DNA of 64,000 nucleotides from Neoceratodus forsteri (GCA_016271365.2 CM057451.1:370161501-370225500), one strand, 5' to 3'; positions 10,204 through 21,172 are shown, counted from the stretch's first letter. Program-made: numbers and translations. Notes: generated by a model from the sequence alone, not told the origin.

Positions 10204-12610
10204 TGTAGGGGGCTGGAAGGTTCCCTAAACAATTTTTCAGGACAGGCCAGACGAATCTAGAAAGCGAGGTAGGAAGCTTACTCAGTGACCAAGATGCAAG
10301 AAGTTTATTTACCAGGGACAATAAATAAAAGATGACAATTTTCTAACACATGACAGGGTAACAAAATAAACAATGAAACAATACGATCAGGACCAACAAT
10401 TGGTCGAACCCAGAATGGAGGGGGTTAGCCCCTTTCAGTTCACTTCCGGCGTGCACCCGGCTGAGATGTCAAAATAACTGATGAACCCAAGCTTGGGCTT
10501 TTCTATGCGTCAGCTGATCAGCAGGTGGGTGTTGACACCACAAAGCGCTTGCTACAAACAGGCCACAACAGTGTGTCCCCCTGATGAACAAAACACAAAG
10601 AGGAGCACTGCTAGATGGATGAAGAACTTGGTGGTCCTCTGCGGCTCCAGGCAAGAAGCTGAAGACTTCTGGTTGGACGGTGGTTCTCTAGACGAGCTGC
10701 AGCAATGACCACTGGTAGGTTCCCGGCATCCAGGACATCTCCCAAGAAGAAAACTGCTGGCGATATGACTCTCTGACGGCCTCAACAGAGTGACACAGGC
10801 ACGCACACACTTCTGGACAGCTGGCAAAATAAGAAAAGGGCATGCACAATGTTAACTGGCATCCCTCACACTTGAGCAGGCGTGGCTCCTAAGCTGACTC
10901 ATTACTGGATAAATCACTAGCGGCTCTCTACCACTTACCGTCGTAAGACTGATGCTGAAACACCTGTGGTGGAACTTTGCAGCAGGCTGACATCACTGGA
11001 GGTGGTCCTGTCGCAGATGGTGGGTGGGCCGGAGACCTCCCTGGGTCAGCGTCAGGCTCTGGTGAAGCTGCTCTGGGCAACAAAGGCAAAGCTGGATTTC
11101 CAGTACACCAAGGTGCAATTTGATAACACAGTTTAATAGCAAGCAAACAATTCAGTTCCTGGCAGACAGTTCAGTTCTTGTAGAAAATACAGTCTTCAGG
11201 GGGCGCTAGGCAGGCAACAGCGCAATTCGGTTTGGGTGCTGGGCCACTTAGGCCATAGGACCATTCCCCTGCCCTTTCCAGAGAGTGCTGTACCTTTATG
11301 GGTCTTTTGATTAGGCTGTCTTCACACAGCCAATCCCCTTCCTTAAGATTGATAACCAGTTTGGTGACTGGGTCCCTGGGGCTCCCTAATCGGGTACCAT
11401 CGCCCCCATAAATAGTGATGAGGGGCCTGTTATCTTACCATGAGCTGGATCTACCTTGGGTCTCCCCCTTCAGGTGTATTAATAATAGCTGTGGCCCCCG
11501 ATGCAGAATGGTGCCACAGGGGTCTTTAGTCCCACTGCCCTTATTCCCTCCTTTCATGGCTTTCAAATCGCAGTGCCCGTCTCTCATTGCCCACTTAGAA
11601 GCAAATTACTAGTGGCTCAGCATGCCTCCTTTGGAATCACTTTGAACTATATTAAAATAAGAAGAGAGAAAAAAAATAAAAATAAAAACTACAATAGCCC
11701 TGTACCCTCTGACTCCACCTGAGGCCTTCCCCTCTGGGCATTTGGTGGGCAATAGCCCATTCTGGGGCCTCTTCCTTTTTTTCTCTGGGCCTTCAGCCCA
11801 CTGCTCAGGTCCCCCTGTTCTCCTTAGGGTGATCCACCATCCCTAGAAGCCCACTATGGTCCCTCCTAAATTTCTGGGCTACTGGCCCTTTAAATCTTCT
11901 TTTTGGACACTCTGCCCATCTTGTCCTTCCCTTACCACTCCCCAGCACCTGTGGCACAAGTTTAACAAAATTGGGCACTTGGCCCACTCACCACCACGGC
12001 CCAGGACTCCAGTGTTGCTTGGGGGGTAGGCAGGAAACCTGGCCAGGGAGCCGCACTCCCAACTGGCTCCTCTTCCAGGCTGCAGTTCTGCTGGGCAGAA
12101 CTACAGGTCCGAGGCGCATCTTCCGCCCAGACCTATTTTTATGTGGCACCCATTTGTCTGTCGGCCCTTTCCTTCCCCTCTTCTCTTTGGGGCTCAGTCC
12201 GGGGAGGACAGGTCGCATCAGGGAGCCGCACTCCACCTGATGACCCTGCTGCCGCTGCAACATGCCCAGAATGCCAACCAGAGGGGAACGACGCAATGCA
12301 GGTACTTCTTCTTTTGTCCATGCTCCTAACGTCCTCCACCCTCCATTCTGTACCGCTGACTGCCCCTGTTGACCACTTCCCAACCCTTTTCTAGGGCAGG
12401 GGAGGTCCTGGCTCCTTGACAGGGGATTGGGCAAGATAACCCTGTAGGGAGAGTTTCCTGCCTGTGACCCCCCCTTTCCAGTGCCAAGCAGCACAAAAAG
12501 AATAAGTAGGACTGGGGGCAGGGACAAGCGAGATGAAAAAAAGAAAAATTTTCACATCAGGGAAAGGGTCCACATTTCTTTGTTGTGCCCCCTAACTTCT
12601 GAGTGCTACA
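10204..12610 (-). repeat. 5' LTR of the gypsy-type element
   Basis: On the minus strand it starts TGTAGCACTCAGAAGTTAG at 12,610 and ends CTACA at 10,204. It has a minus-strand AATAAA at 10,309-10,304. It matches the 3' LTR at high but imperfect identity along 2.4 kb. Open frames within it are shadows of this non-coding repeat and occur in both copies. Confidence 0.85.
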
Positions 12611-12679
12611 GCATGACTAGACTTGAAAATCCTATAAAATTTCAGTGTCCTTCAGTGGCTCAATAGGTATGTCAGCATG

Positions 12680-13840
12680 CTACAGATGGTTCCTGTGGGC
12701 TGCCCCGGGGCAATTTCCTCACTGCCCCTGGGGCAGTGCCTGTGTAATTGGTTCCCATGGGCTGCCCCAGGGGCAGTGTCCTTGCTACCCCTGTGGCAGT
12801 GCCTGTGTAATTGATTCCTGTGGGCTGCCCCTGGGGCAGCGCATGTGTTATTGGTTCCCTTGGGCTGCCCCTGGAGCAGTGTCCTCGCTGCCCCTGGGGC
12901 AGTGCCTGTGTAATTGGTTCCTGTGGGCTGCCCATAGGGCAGTGTCCTCACTGCCCCTGGAGCAGCGCTTGTGTTATTGGTTCCCATGGGCTACCCCTGA
13001 GGCAGTGTCCTCACTGCCCCTGGGGCAGCGCCAGTCCAATTGGTTCCCATGAGCTGCCCCTGGAGCAGTGCCTGTGTAATTGGTTCCTGTGGGCTGCCCA
13101 TAAGGCAGTGTCCTCGCTGCCCCTGGGGCAGCGCTTATGTTATTGGTTCCCATAGGCTACCCCTGGGGCAGTGTCATCGCTGCCCCTGGGGCAGCGCCAG
13201 TGTAATTGGTTCCCATGAGCTGCCCCTGGGGCAATGTCCTCACTGCTGCTGGGGCAGTGCATGTGTGTATGGTTCCCATAGGGTGCCCCTGGGGCAGTGC
13301 CTGTGTAGCTGGTGCCTGCTACCTTCTCCTGGGGGAGTGCACAGGAACAAATACCCAAACACTGGCCAGCGGAAGCCAGTAGGAACCAACTACATAGCTG
13401 CTGCCCCAGGGGCAGCTCACAGTAACCAATGACACAGGTACTGCCCCAGGGGCAGCTCCCAGGAACCACTTACACAAGCGCTGCCCCGGGGCAGTTAGGA
13501 CAATGCCCCAGGGGCAGCCCATGGGAACCAATTACACAAGGACTACCCCAGGGGCAGGAAAGACACTACCTCAGGGGCAGCCAGTAGAAACCAACTACCC
13601 AGCCACTGTCCCAGGGACCGCCCATGGGAACCAAGAGGACACTGCCCCAGAGGCAGCACCCAGGAACCAATTACACAGGCACTGTCCCAGGGGCAGCAAG
13701 GGCACTGCCCAGGGGTGCCCCAGGGGCAGCAAGGACACTGCCCCAATGACAGCCCATGGGAACCAATTACACAGGCACTGCTCCAGGGGCACCAAGAACA
13801 TTGCCCAGGGGCAGCCCACAGGAACCATCTGTAGCATACT
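12680..13840. repeat. Palindromic minisatellite arrays of the fold-back element (two inverted arrays)
   Basis: The array is built from ~63-bp units and shorter ~40-bp units, each with GTGTAATTGGTTCCCATGGG followed by one or two copies of the 15-base palindrome CTGCCCCTGGGGCAG. The left array (about 12,680-13,320) reads in one orientation and the right array (about 13,340-13,840) in the other, meeting near 13,325. All the long frames here (repeats of WGSACVIGSHGLP-type text) are translations of the repeat and are not genes. Confidence 0.85.
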
Positions 13841-14420
13841 GACATACCTACTGAGCCACTGAAGGACACTGAAGTTTTATAGGATTTTCAAGTCTAGTCA
13901 TACTACTCCGCATCTCTCCTTCAGAAAAAGCATAGTAATAAAGTTGGTCACACTAACATCAGAACAATAACACTGTCCTCTGAAATGTTCAACTTTTTGT
14001 CAGGTTTATATGCCATGAAATCCCCCCACCCACCAAAAAAAAAAAAAGGTTCTATAACTGTAAATCTCTATATGCCCTTGGAAATATGGTTGGGGGGGGC
14101 AATATATTCAAAGATAAGCAGTACACATTGCTGGGGGGAGCTTTTCCGTAACATTCTCATGTACACTTAAAACCCTGAAGTCCTCAGACTTGCAACAGTC
14201 AAATGTGTGGTAACAGCTACATGTTGATGCCCTGGGGGCAGGGGACGAAATCCACCAATAGGGATAGGTGGGAGGCGTAGCGCAAGAGTACTGCCCCATA
14301 ACAGTGCTGCCAGTGGGCGAAATTCACCAATAAGAGTAAGCTGGAGGAGAAGCTAAAGGATTCTGCCCCGAGGGCAGCACTGCCTCGAGAACAGCATTAC
14401 GGGAACAAATCACACTTAAG

Positions 14421-15662
14421 CGACACAAGTCCTTTTACAGAGGAGAAAGTCCTCAAGATGCTAGCACAATTAAAAATGGACAAGACAATGAGACCTGATG
14501 GGGTGTACCCCAGGATACTGAGGGAGCTCAAAGAGGTGCTGTCTGCACCTCTGACAGCTATGTTCAACTTATAAATATAAGAAACGGGGGAGGTTCTGAG
14601 GGACTGGAGGAGGGCAGATGTGGTCCCACTTCACAAAAGTGGGAACAGGTTGGAGGCAGGAAATTACAGACCTGTCTGCCTGACTTCAGTAGTGGGCAAA
14701 GTAATTGAAACACTACTAAAGAAAAGCAGAGTGGAATACCTTGTAACCAGTGGATTACAGGATCCAAGGCAACATGGTTTCACAGGGGGAGGTCTTGCAG
14801 GACAAATCTAGTCAAGTTCTTCGAATGGGTGACCAGAGTAGTAGATCAGGGAGGATCAGTAGATGTGGCTTACCTGAATTTCAGTAAGGCCTTCAACACC
14901 GTTCTGCACAGAAGACTGGTGAACAAGGTGGCCTATCTGGGAGTGGGTCGAAAAGTTATAAACTGGGTAAGAAGTTGGTTAAACTACAGGAGTCAGAGGG
15001 TGGTGGTAAATGGTGTCTACTCTGGAGAAGGCAAGGTGACCAGCAGGGTGCCTCAGGGTGCAGTACTAGGCCCGGTCCTCTTCACTGTCTTTATCAGCAA
15101 CATTGCAGAAGGGCTAGAAGGGAAAGTATGCCTGTTCATGGATGACACAAAAATCTGCAACAGAATAGACACACCATGGGGGTGGAAAACATGAGGGATG
15201 ATTTGAAAAAACTGGATGAATGGCAAAGGGTTTGGCAGCTGAGTTCAATGCCAAAAAGTGCAAAATCAAGCACTTGGGGTGCAGAAGCCCAGTGGCTATG
15301 TACCAGTTGAGAGGGGAAGTACTGGCAATGACCAAACAGGAAAGGGACCCGGGGATAATCATTTCTGATGACCTGAAGGTAGCCAAGCAGTGTGATCAGG
15401 CAGTGGGGAAGGCCAGCAGGATGCTTGGGTGCATAGGGAGGGGTATAACCTGTAGGAAGAAGGAGGTAATATCTCTGTACAGATCACTGGTAAGACCCCA
15501 CCTTGAGTACTGTGTCCAATTCTGTAGGCCCCACCTCCCGAAGGTGGAGGCAGCACAAAAGAGGGCTACCAAAACTGTGCAGGGCCTGCATCAAAAGCCC
15601 TACGAGAAGAGACTCAAAGAACTGAATATGTACTCTCTGGAGGACAGGAGGAAAAATGGGGA
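14421..15662 (+). pseudogene. CR1-A segment 2: ORF2 reverse transcriptase and C-terminus
   Basis: The RT is read across several frames. DTSPFTEEKVLK and RPDGVYPRILREL are followed by VVPLHKSGNRLEAGNYRPV, then DVAYLNFSKAFNTVLHRRL. Next come SRVPQGAVLGPVLFTVFI and a palm motif FMDDTK (usual FADDTK). The tail has FNAKKCKIKHLG, ERDPGIIISDDLK, YRSLVRPHLEYCVQFCRPHL and ATKTVQGLHQKPYEKRLKEL. It matches CR1-B block for block. Stops and frameshifts (for example after NFSKAF's upstream segment) make it inactive. The sequence stops at RRKNGD, where two LINE tails are inserted, then continues at 16,113 and 16,919. Confidence 0.85.
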
Positions 15663-16112
15663 TATTTATTTATTTAATTTATTTCAAAGTTTGGAAATAC
15701 ACTTTTGAGCAGAAATGCTCATTTACAAAGGTTCCTCATCAGAATAACAATTTGTTTACACCACGTCAAAGATAGTGTTAAAAACTGATTAACAAAGGTT
15801 TAACAATATTGATTTAATGACATAAAACAGAACGAGTAACAAGTACCGTTTCGGCAATACAGAGTGAACAAAAGTTAACATTCAACAGGTCAAATAATGC
15901 AAACCATAATATAGGCAGTAGGAGCTATACAAAGGTAGCAGCCCATCTGGGCATTGTCAGAGGTTAAGTCTGTGTGCTTTTATGGCACATTGGAATGGAG
16001 GAGAGGCACATGCATGAAAAGACCGTGTGGTGATTAAGGTGCTGGCATCATGTGCACATGTAAGAGGGGATCTTAGGGGGCAGAAGCATCACGATCAGAT
16101 GGTTAATTGGCT
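15663..16112 (-). mobile_element. LINE-A 3' tail, minus strand, inserted in CR1-A
   Basis: The minus strand ends in the LINE-A 3' terminus: the hairpin at 15,731-15,702, then AAATAAATTAAATAAATAAA. The upstream part is 3' UTR without recognised coding sequence. It interrupts the CR1-A frame between RRKNGD and VMEMFKYLS; CR1-B has RRERG…MIETFKYLKG at the same place. Confidence 0.65.
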
Positions 16113-16140
16113 GTGATGGAAATGTTCAAATACCTATCAG
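16113..16140 (+). pseudogene. CR1-A sliver between two insertions
   Basis: The text VMEMFKYLS matches METFKYLK of CR1-B at the expected position, so this short piece is host CR1-A left between two LINE tails. Confidence 0.6.
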
Positions 16141-16918
16141 GTTCCTTGCCAGACTTGACACCCTCCTAAACTCTTTTTGCTGTTTTGCCACCGACTCCCC
16201 ATTCTACACTCACCACTGCTCCCTCTACTCATCACTATCTATTCCTCTCATCCCCCATCACTGTCGGACACACTCTTTAGCTTTTATTGCCAAATACTGG
16301 TTTGTTGTACTACCGTCCTATCTCTCCTCACTTCTATCCCCAGCCCGCCACTCCCCCTATCCACTCTGCTCCAGGGTGTACCATTCTTTTTCTCTTTCTT
16401 GCCCCCCACTCCTCGGCAGGTCAGTCCACCTTCTCCTACCAACTACCTTCTCTTTGAAACCAACTCTCTCCTACTTTCCAGCTAGCCACCTTGCTCCCAG
16501 CTTTCAAGTACCTGCGCCAAAGTGAACTGGCAGCCTCATGCCACTGCCCATAGCCCATCCCCGCTTTAGCTCTAGCTAATCAGGTGCTTTGTCCTTTTCT
16601 TTTCTGCCCTTTCCATATATCAGTTTGCATTTTTGCTCTGTGTTATCTATGAACTGCACTCCTGAATTGTTTACTCTGGCTGTATTTTAGTTTTTCGCTA
16701 TTATGTAAGCTTCCCTTGTTATTGCACTTTTGTACTTATGAACTGTTCTTCGTATGTTGTACTCTGACTGTATCATTATATGTTTGTTTATTATGTAACA
16801 TTCATTTTGTATATTATTTCCTACGGTTTTTCCCCTTCCCCCCAGGTCACACCTGTAAACAAGCCCCAGCTCAGTGTGCCTTTCCCGGTTACCAAAAGTT
16901 TAATTAAATAAATAAATA
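16141..16918 (+). mobile_element. LINE-B 3' fragment inserted in CR1-A
   Basis: The start CTTGCCAGACTTGACACCCT then AACTCTTTTTGCTGTTTTGC aligns with the minus-strand LINE-B at 61.5 kb (CTTGCCAGACTGGACACCCC…). It ends in the LINE-B 3' signature GCTCAGTGTGCCTTTCCCGG followed by (AAAT)n. It consists of C-terminal ORF2 remnants and 3' UTR, 5' truncated. Confidence 0.7.
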
Positions 16919-17237
16919 AGGTACAGGAAGGTAGCATTTTCCATAGAAAAAGAAGCTTGAGGACAAGGGGTCACGTTATGAAGTTGGGGGGGGAGGAGGT
17001 TCAGAGGAAATGTGAGGAAATACTTTTTCATGGAGAGGATGGTGGATGTCAAAACAGGTGACGGTATTCAAGCATGCATGGGACAGATAAAAGGGGACCT
17101 TGGTAGTAAGGCAAGGGGAGGAGACAACCGGAGATCGAGTAGAGTCTGCGGTGGTACAGTAGGCAGGGAAAACTGGGCAGACTAAGTGGGCCAAGAGGTC
17201 CTTATCTGCTGACAACTTCTATGTTTCTATGTTTCTT
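16919..17237 (+). mobile_element. CR1-A terminal segment and 3' end
   Basis: VQEGSIFHRKRSLRTRGH continues the CR1 C-terminal text (CR1-B: AQEGSIFHKKRCARTRGHNL). It ends with the family 3' terminus GGGCAGACTAAGTGGGCC, then GGTCCTTATCTGCTGACA and TTCTATGTTTCTATGTTTCT. Confidence 0.8.
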
Positions 17238-19160
17238 AACTTCTTTGCATGCCCCCTTCTTCTAGTACCTTCACTAGAACAATTTTCAGAGCAGAAATGT
17301 CTCTGACAAGTCTTTTTAAACAGAGGAAACAGTATATTAAAGTTGTCCCTCCAGGTCTCGTCCAGAGAAACTCAGATGCCATATAGAAGAGCTTCTGGTC
17401 CCAGTCCCTGCCACAGAAAGGACCCAGAGCTCACCAGTGAAACCCAGCACACTGGTGGGGTAATGGGAGCAGTAGTTTATAACTGTGAAAAGTTAACATT
17501 ACAAGTCAACAATAGTACAGAGGTAACCACCCCTCACCTACCTCTCTTCTGATACTTGCTTTATCTCCTCAGCATTCTGTGCACAGCGTGGCCCCTTCTC
17601 CTGGTGTCTCTGTGCTTCACAAAGCCAGGGCAGGCTCCTCACACCAGCCTCCCCCAGCTACTTCATGAAGTCCTCTAAACCTAATCTCAATTGCAGTCTT
17701 CACTCCCTGGCACAGCTAGGGAGACTCCGGTCAGTACTGTGAGCTGCAAAGCCACTGAATTCCTCTCAGCCACTTCCCAGTGCTGCTGCTGCTGATGTGA
17801 AGCTCCACTACCTCCAACCATGGAGCGGTGGCCCAAAACCACACTCCCTCCGGCCAGCTCTGGGCTCATGCTGTATACTCCCCTTTGGCTGAGCTGCACA
17901 TGGTGCAGCACACAGGAAAAGTAATGGGTTAAGTGCTGCAAGCAAAATACTGACACTTTACATCCCCACACACATGGAGACTGAATCCAACCAGTGTGTG
18001 CAGGAGAATGGTCTATACAGACAAGCTCTATGACAAATCCTATTTCTGCATTGTGGACGTACAGTTAAAGCTCCTCCAGTTACGTGGTTGGTTGTGTGTG
18101 TGGGGGGCATGGGATTGTAATTTGCTGATTCTTTATTCAGCACCTAAAATGGTATGCCAGCTGTTTGAGGCTTCTGTTTTTCAGCGCACACAATCTGCCT
18201 CACAGAATAATGGAGCTGTTTAGTGTGGCAGGCATCAAGAAAGCTGCACATTTGTTGATTTCCTATTTCTACCAGTAACACCAAGACTAGAAATAGCATG
18301 ATTACGATTTCCGAAGCATTGAAACAAGGAGTGAGAAGCAACCTGACTGAGGTTCTGGTGAAGATAAAGCAGGGAGGGAGAAACATTGGGACACTGAGTC
18401 AGTCTACTTTGGGCGGGTTTATGCAAATGAAAGGAGCTAGCTGCCCTGTGAGTGGAGTGGTTGGCTCCCTTCAACTACAAGACGTTTCTGCCTGCAAAAA
18501 GAGAACTGCATCGTGATCAGCATGGCTAGTCATTGGACTGTCACTGCCAAGCCCATCGCAGACTGAGCTGCATTGGACCTGACAGTGACATACCTCTGAA
18601 ATGAAGTTCTTTGTAACAAAATGGTTGCTGTGCATGCAAACATAAAAATAAGCTATCAAAATATATCAGAATATATAACAAAAAAGCCATAACACATTAT
18701 AGTTACACTATGTAGATAGCATCTAATTCACACAAATAAGTAAAAAATAAAAACGTCAATGAAAAGGAATTCAGAAAAAGGAATCAAATATGCTTGTTTA
18801 ATCACAGTCACAGTCATAGACTAGGATTGAAGAATAAAAACTTTTAATAAGTTCTCCTAAATTAAAATGAAGGCAGACTATTTGGAAACTATTGTTTCCC
18901 AAGCCAAATATAATTCTGACATATTGCAGTGCAAAAACCATGTACCTTTTCTTCTGCAATGCATTTATAAAGTACTAGCAAGAATTTTTGATGTGCATCT
19001 TTTTTGAGCAATGAGTTTATATTCCTGTATGTTATGATCAGGGGTGAAATGCCAGCATTTTGAACCATATCAACATAAATGAAATACAGATATTTAATAG
19101 AAAAAAAGAAGAGAAAGAAATAGCCTTACAGACAATTAACTGGTATGCTTTCTCAATTAG
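17238..19160. other. Non-repetitive stretch, probably intron of the gene ending at 20.6 kb
   Basis: I see no recognisable mobile element. It lies directly upstream of a good 3' splice site (TTTCTCAATTAG at 19,149-19,160). A weakly exon-like piece at about 17,356-17,460 has an AG before it and a GT after it, but the protein text is not persuasive. Confidence 0.45.
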
Positions 19161-20453
19161 GAATTCTCAAAGAGTGTGCCATCCATGAAACCATTCTCAG
19201 ATGATTATCTTGATTTGCACAGTCCACTGAGTTATCTCACTGTTGTATCATGCCATGTGGAGAATAGACGACACAACTCACAGGAGGCCATAGCCAGAAA
19301 TATGTGCATGAGAAATAGCAACCAAATAGCTTCATCTGAATTTTCTACACTCCTGGAGGAAAGTGACCAAGAAGACAGTATTGAGGGTTACACTGAAGTT
19401 AACACAATTAAAATTGGAAACACAATCTTTCAGGATATTCATCAGGAAAGTCCTTTTACAGAAACATCTCTGTCACCATGTTTCAATCTGATGTCTTTCC
19501 CTGGTTCACTTTCTGTTGAATCTTCTGGTGTAATTTTCCCACAAAGAATTAAATATTGCCCTTTAGAAGCTAAACTGAATACATCTTTGAATTCTGTGCC
19601 TGCACCTCCTAGTTCATCACTTCGGTCTCATCATGGTTGCCAAGATACATTGAAAGATCTCATTAATGACATACGTGATGAAGGCAATCCTGAATTAAAC
19701 CAAGCTAAGGAAAAAGAGACTGTCTTTGACATTTCTGAGTCATCAGATGACATTAACTGGGAAGAGAACCAAGGCAGTTATACTGAAAAGAGGCATCTGC
19801 CCACAAAAGGAATACAGGAACACCAGTTTAAGAGGTTTCAACAGCAGATTATGGATTCTCAATTACATAAACATTTAATCAGTCATTTGACAGAACCAGA
19901 AAACAACACCAAATCACATCATTCTCAACTTCACACAGATAAGCCTGTTGTTTACAATGCTGGACCACGTAACACAATGAGCCTACTAAATGATGTTCAT
20001 TGTATTAAGAGAATGGAACAACACAAGCACCATTCAATAGAAGAATATGATCAGCATATTACAGATTCTGAAACAGATCATCGGTGCACTGTATCAGAAG
20101 GACACAAACAAACACATGAGGACATTTCACGTGCTAACCACAAACTTCCAGGAAAAAACTGCTTCAAGCTTCCCGCATATTCTGGAGAAAAAATGCAGAA
20201 CTGTAAACTTTTTACAAATGTAAATTATATGCCCAAAGGTTTACAATTTCAAAAAAAAGAAATAATAATGGACACACACCAAACAAATTTAAACATATAT
20301 GAAGCAGACAGCTATGATTTCTCAACAAGAGACCTACTACATAATTTTCAAAATGACGTCCCTTTGTCTTCAGTTCAAACAAATTCTGAGGAAAATCTTG
20401 ATAATGACATTCCTTTGTCCTCACTTGTACTCTGTGGCGATGTTGAAGAATGA
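19161..20453 (+). CDS. Probable terminal coding exon of a host gene (430 codons, unidentified)
   Basis: One frame is open from a splice-acceptor-like TTTCTCAATTAG to a TGA at 20,451-20,453. An in-frame TAG immediately precedes the exon, so the coding sequence enters by splicing (phase 0: EFSKSVPSMKPFSDDYLDLH). The product is acidic, hydrophilic and probably disordered. It is rich in Ser, His, Asn, Gln and Glu, with no membrane segment and no recognised domain. A short motif is repeated at the end (NDVPLSSVQTNSEENLDNDI then PLSSLVLCGDVEE). No mobile-element motif appears. An undisturbed frame of this length, a bounding splice site and a downstream poly(A) signal argue for a functional, fast-evolving nuclear protein. 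I could not name it. The start may instead lie at ATG 19,185 if this is a single-exon gene, which is less likely. Confidence 0.65.
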   Translation, partial: EFSKSVPSMKPFSDDYLDLHSPLSYLTVVSCHVENRRHNSQEAIARNMCMRNSNQIASSEFSTLLEESDQEDSIEGYTEVNTIKIGNTIFQDIHQESPFTETSLSPCFNLMSFPGSLSVESSGVIFPQRIKYCPLEAKLNTSLNSVPAPPSSSLRSHHGCQDTLKDLINDIRDEGNPELNQAKEKETVFDISESSDDINWEENQGSYTEKRHLPTKGIQEHQFKRFQQQIMDSQLHKHLISHLTEPENNTKSHHSQLHTDKPVVYNAGPRNTMSLLNDVHCIKRMEQHKHHSIEEYDQHITDSETDHRCTVSEGHKQTHEDISRANHKLPGKNCFKLPAYSGEKMQNCKLFTNVNYMPKGLQFQKKEIIMDTHQTNLNIYEADSYDFSTRDLLHNFQNDVPLSSVQTNSEENLDNDIPLSSLVLCGDVEE

Positions 20454-20621
20454 TAAATCACTCTGAATGGATCGCTTGTCATAAAATGTAATTGACATTT
20501 AATGCTGTCTTGGTTTGTACTGATTTGTTTGGAAGGTTTCAAATTGTTATTGTGATTGCACTGTTTTTTTTTGGGGGTGGGGGTGTTATGGCATCTAAAT
20601 CTTCAGTGAATCCAGAAGAGA

Positions 20622-20642
20622 AATAAAATAGTGTAAAATAAA
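20622..20642 (+). terminator. Polyadenylation signals of the gene ending at 20,453
   Basis: There are two overlapping-range AATAAA hexamers at 20,622-20,627 and 20,637-20,642, about 170-190 bp after the stop codon. Confidence 0.6.
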
Positions 20643-20644
20643 AG

Positions 20645-21172
20645 GCAGCTTGGTGAAGGGGAAGGAACTCAAAATGTTCTGAGACCTCTAAAGAGTTGCA
20701 GGCTGAAAGTGCTATTAATTTATTTCAAGAAGTCAGTTGCTAATTTTTATTTCTGAAATATAGGTCCTTTTCCATTTGCTCATTAGGTTTTCTACCTGAT
20801 TATATTAATTGTGATGTAAAGAACAGTCTTTTACCTGCCGACTGACATATATGGTTCTATTCCCCTTCATACCTCAAAAACATTGTGATCTCACTCATTG
20901 TAATATAACAAATGATTCGTCTTGCAGCAGGAGATTTCCTTTGTTCTTGGACAGTTGTGATGTCACAGACTGTCAGGTCATAGAGCTGATGATGACGATG
21001 ATAAGGAGGAGGAGAAATAGAATTGGCTATGTCAGCCTCCATTCAGAGTATTGTTCAACATATCACACCTATGTCTGTCCGGTAGAAAATCTGATTAGCA
21101 AAAGGGAAAAGAAAAGTTGACTGCTTTTGAAAGTTAATACTAATTTCAGGTGGTACACTACCTCTTTTAAAC
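20645..21172. other. No recognisable gene
   Basis: Sequence between the poly(A) signal and the CR1-B 3' end. It includes a GATGATGACGATGATAAGGA purine-rich stretch near 20,990 but no identified repeat. Confidence 0.5.

Larger units (their letters stand above)
6138..12610 (-). mobile_element. Ty3/gypsy-type LTR retrotransposon, internally deleted, nested in the fold-back element
   Basis: Two direct repeats of about 2.4 kb (6,138-8,564 and 10,204-12,610) begin and end with TGTAG…CTACA-type termini (one end mutated to TATAG). They enclose only 1.64 kb. The insertion is bounded by a 4-bp target duplication, GTAT at 6,134-6,137 and GCAT at 12,611-12,614. The opposite arm of the host palindrome preserves the unoccupied site (…GTAGTATGACTAG…), which confirms both ends. 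Coding remnants, primer-binding site and purine tract all place transcription on the minus strand. By eye the LTRs differ at several percent of sites, so the insertion is not recent. Confidence 0.85.
5641..14414. mobile_element. Giant fold-back (long inverted-repeat) element, interrupted by an LTR retrotransposon
   Basis: The outer ends are TGTGATTTGTTCCC at 5,641 and its complement ending at 14,414, flanked by CTTGAG and CTTAAG (a possible TTAA-type or 6-bp target duplication). The left arm is 5,641-6,137 plus 12,615 to about 13,320, because the LTR element sits inside it. The right arm runs from about 13,330 to 14,414. The arms match inverted over roughly 1.2 kb, including unique flanking sequence and an inner palindromic minisatellite. 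Without the LTR insertion the element is about 2.3 kb. It has no transposase, so it is non-autonomous. The mobilising family is unknown; TTAA would suggest a piggyBac-like source, but the termini do not begin with the usual CCC. Confidence 0.75.

Noticed and set aside
12645..13862. Several long overlapping frames (up to 135 codons) with Gly-Ser-His-rich text
   Set aside because: They are translations of the palindromic minisatellite, open on both strands because of unit length and composition.
17343..17552. Possible coding exon upstream of 19,161
   Set aside because: Splice-site-like dinucleotides exist but the text has no features beyond chance and no phase match could be tested.
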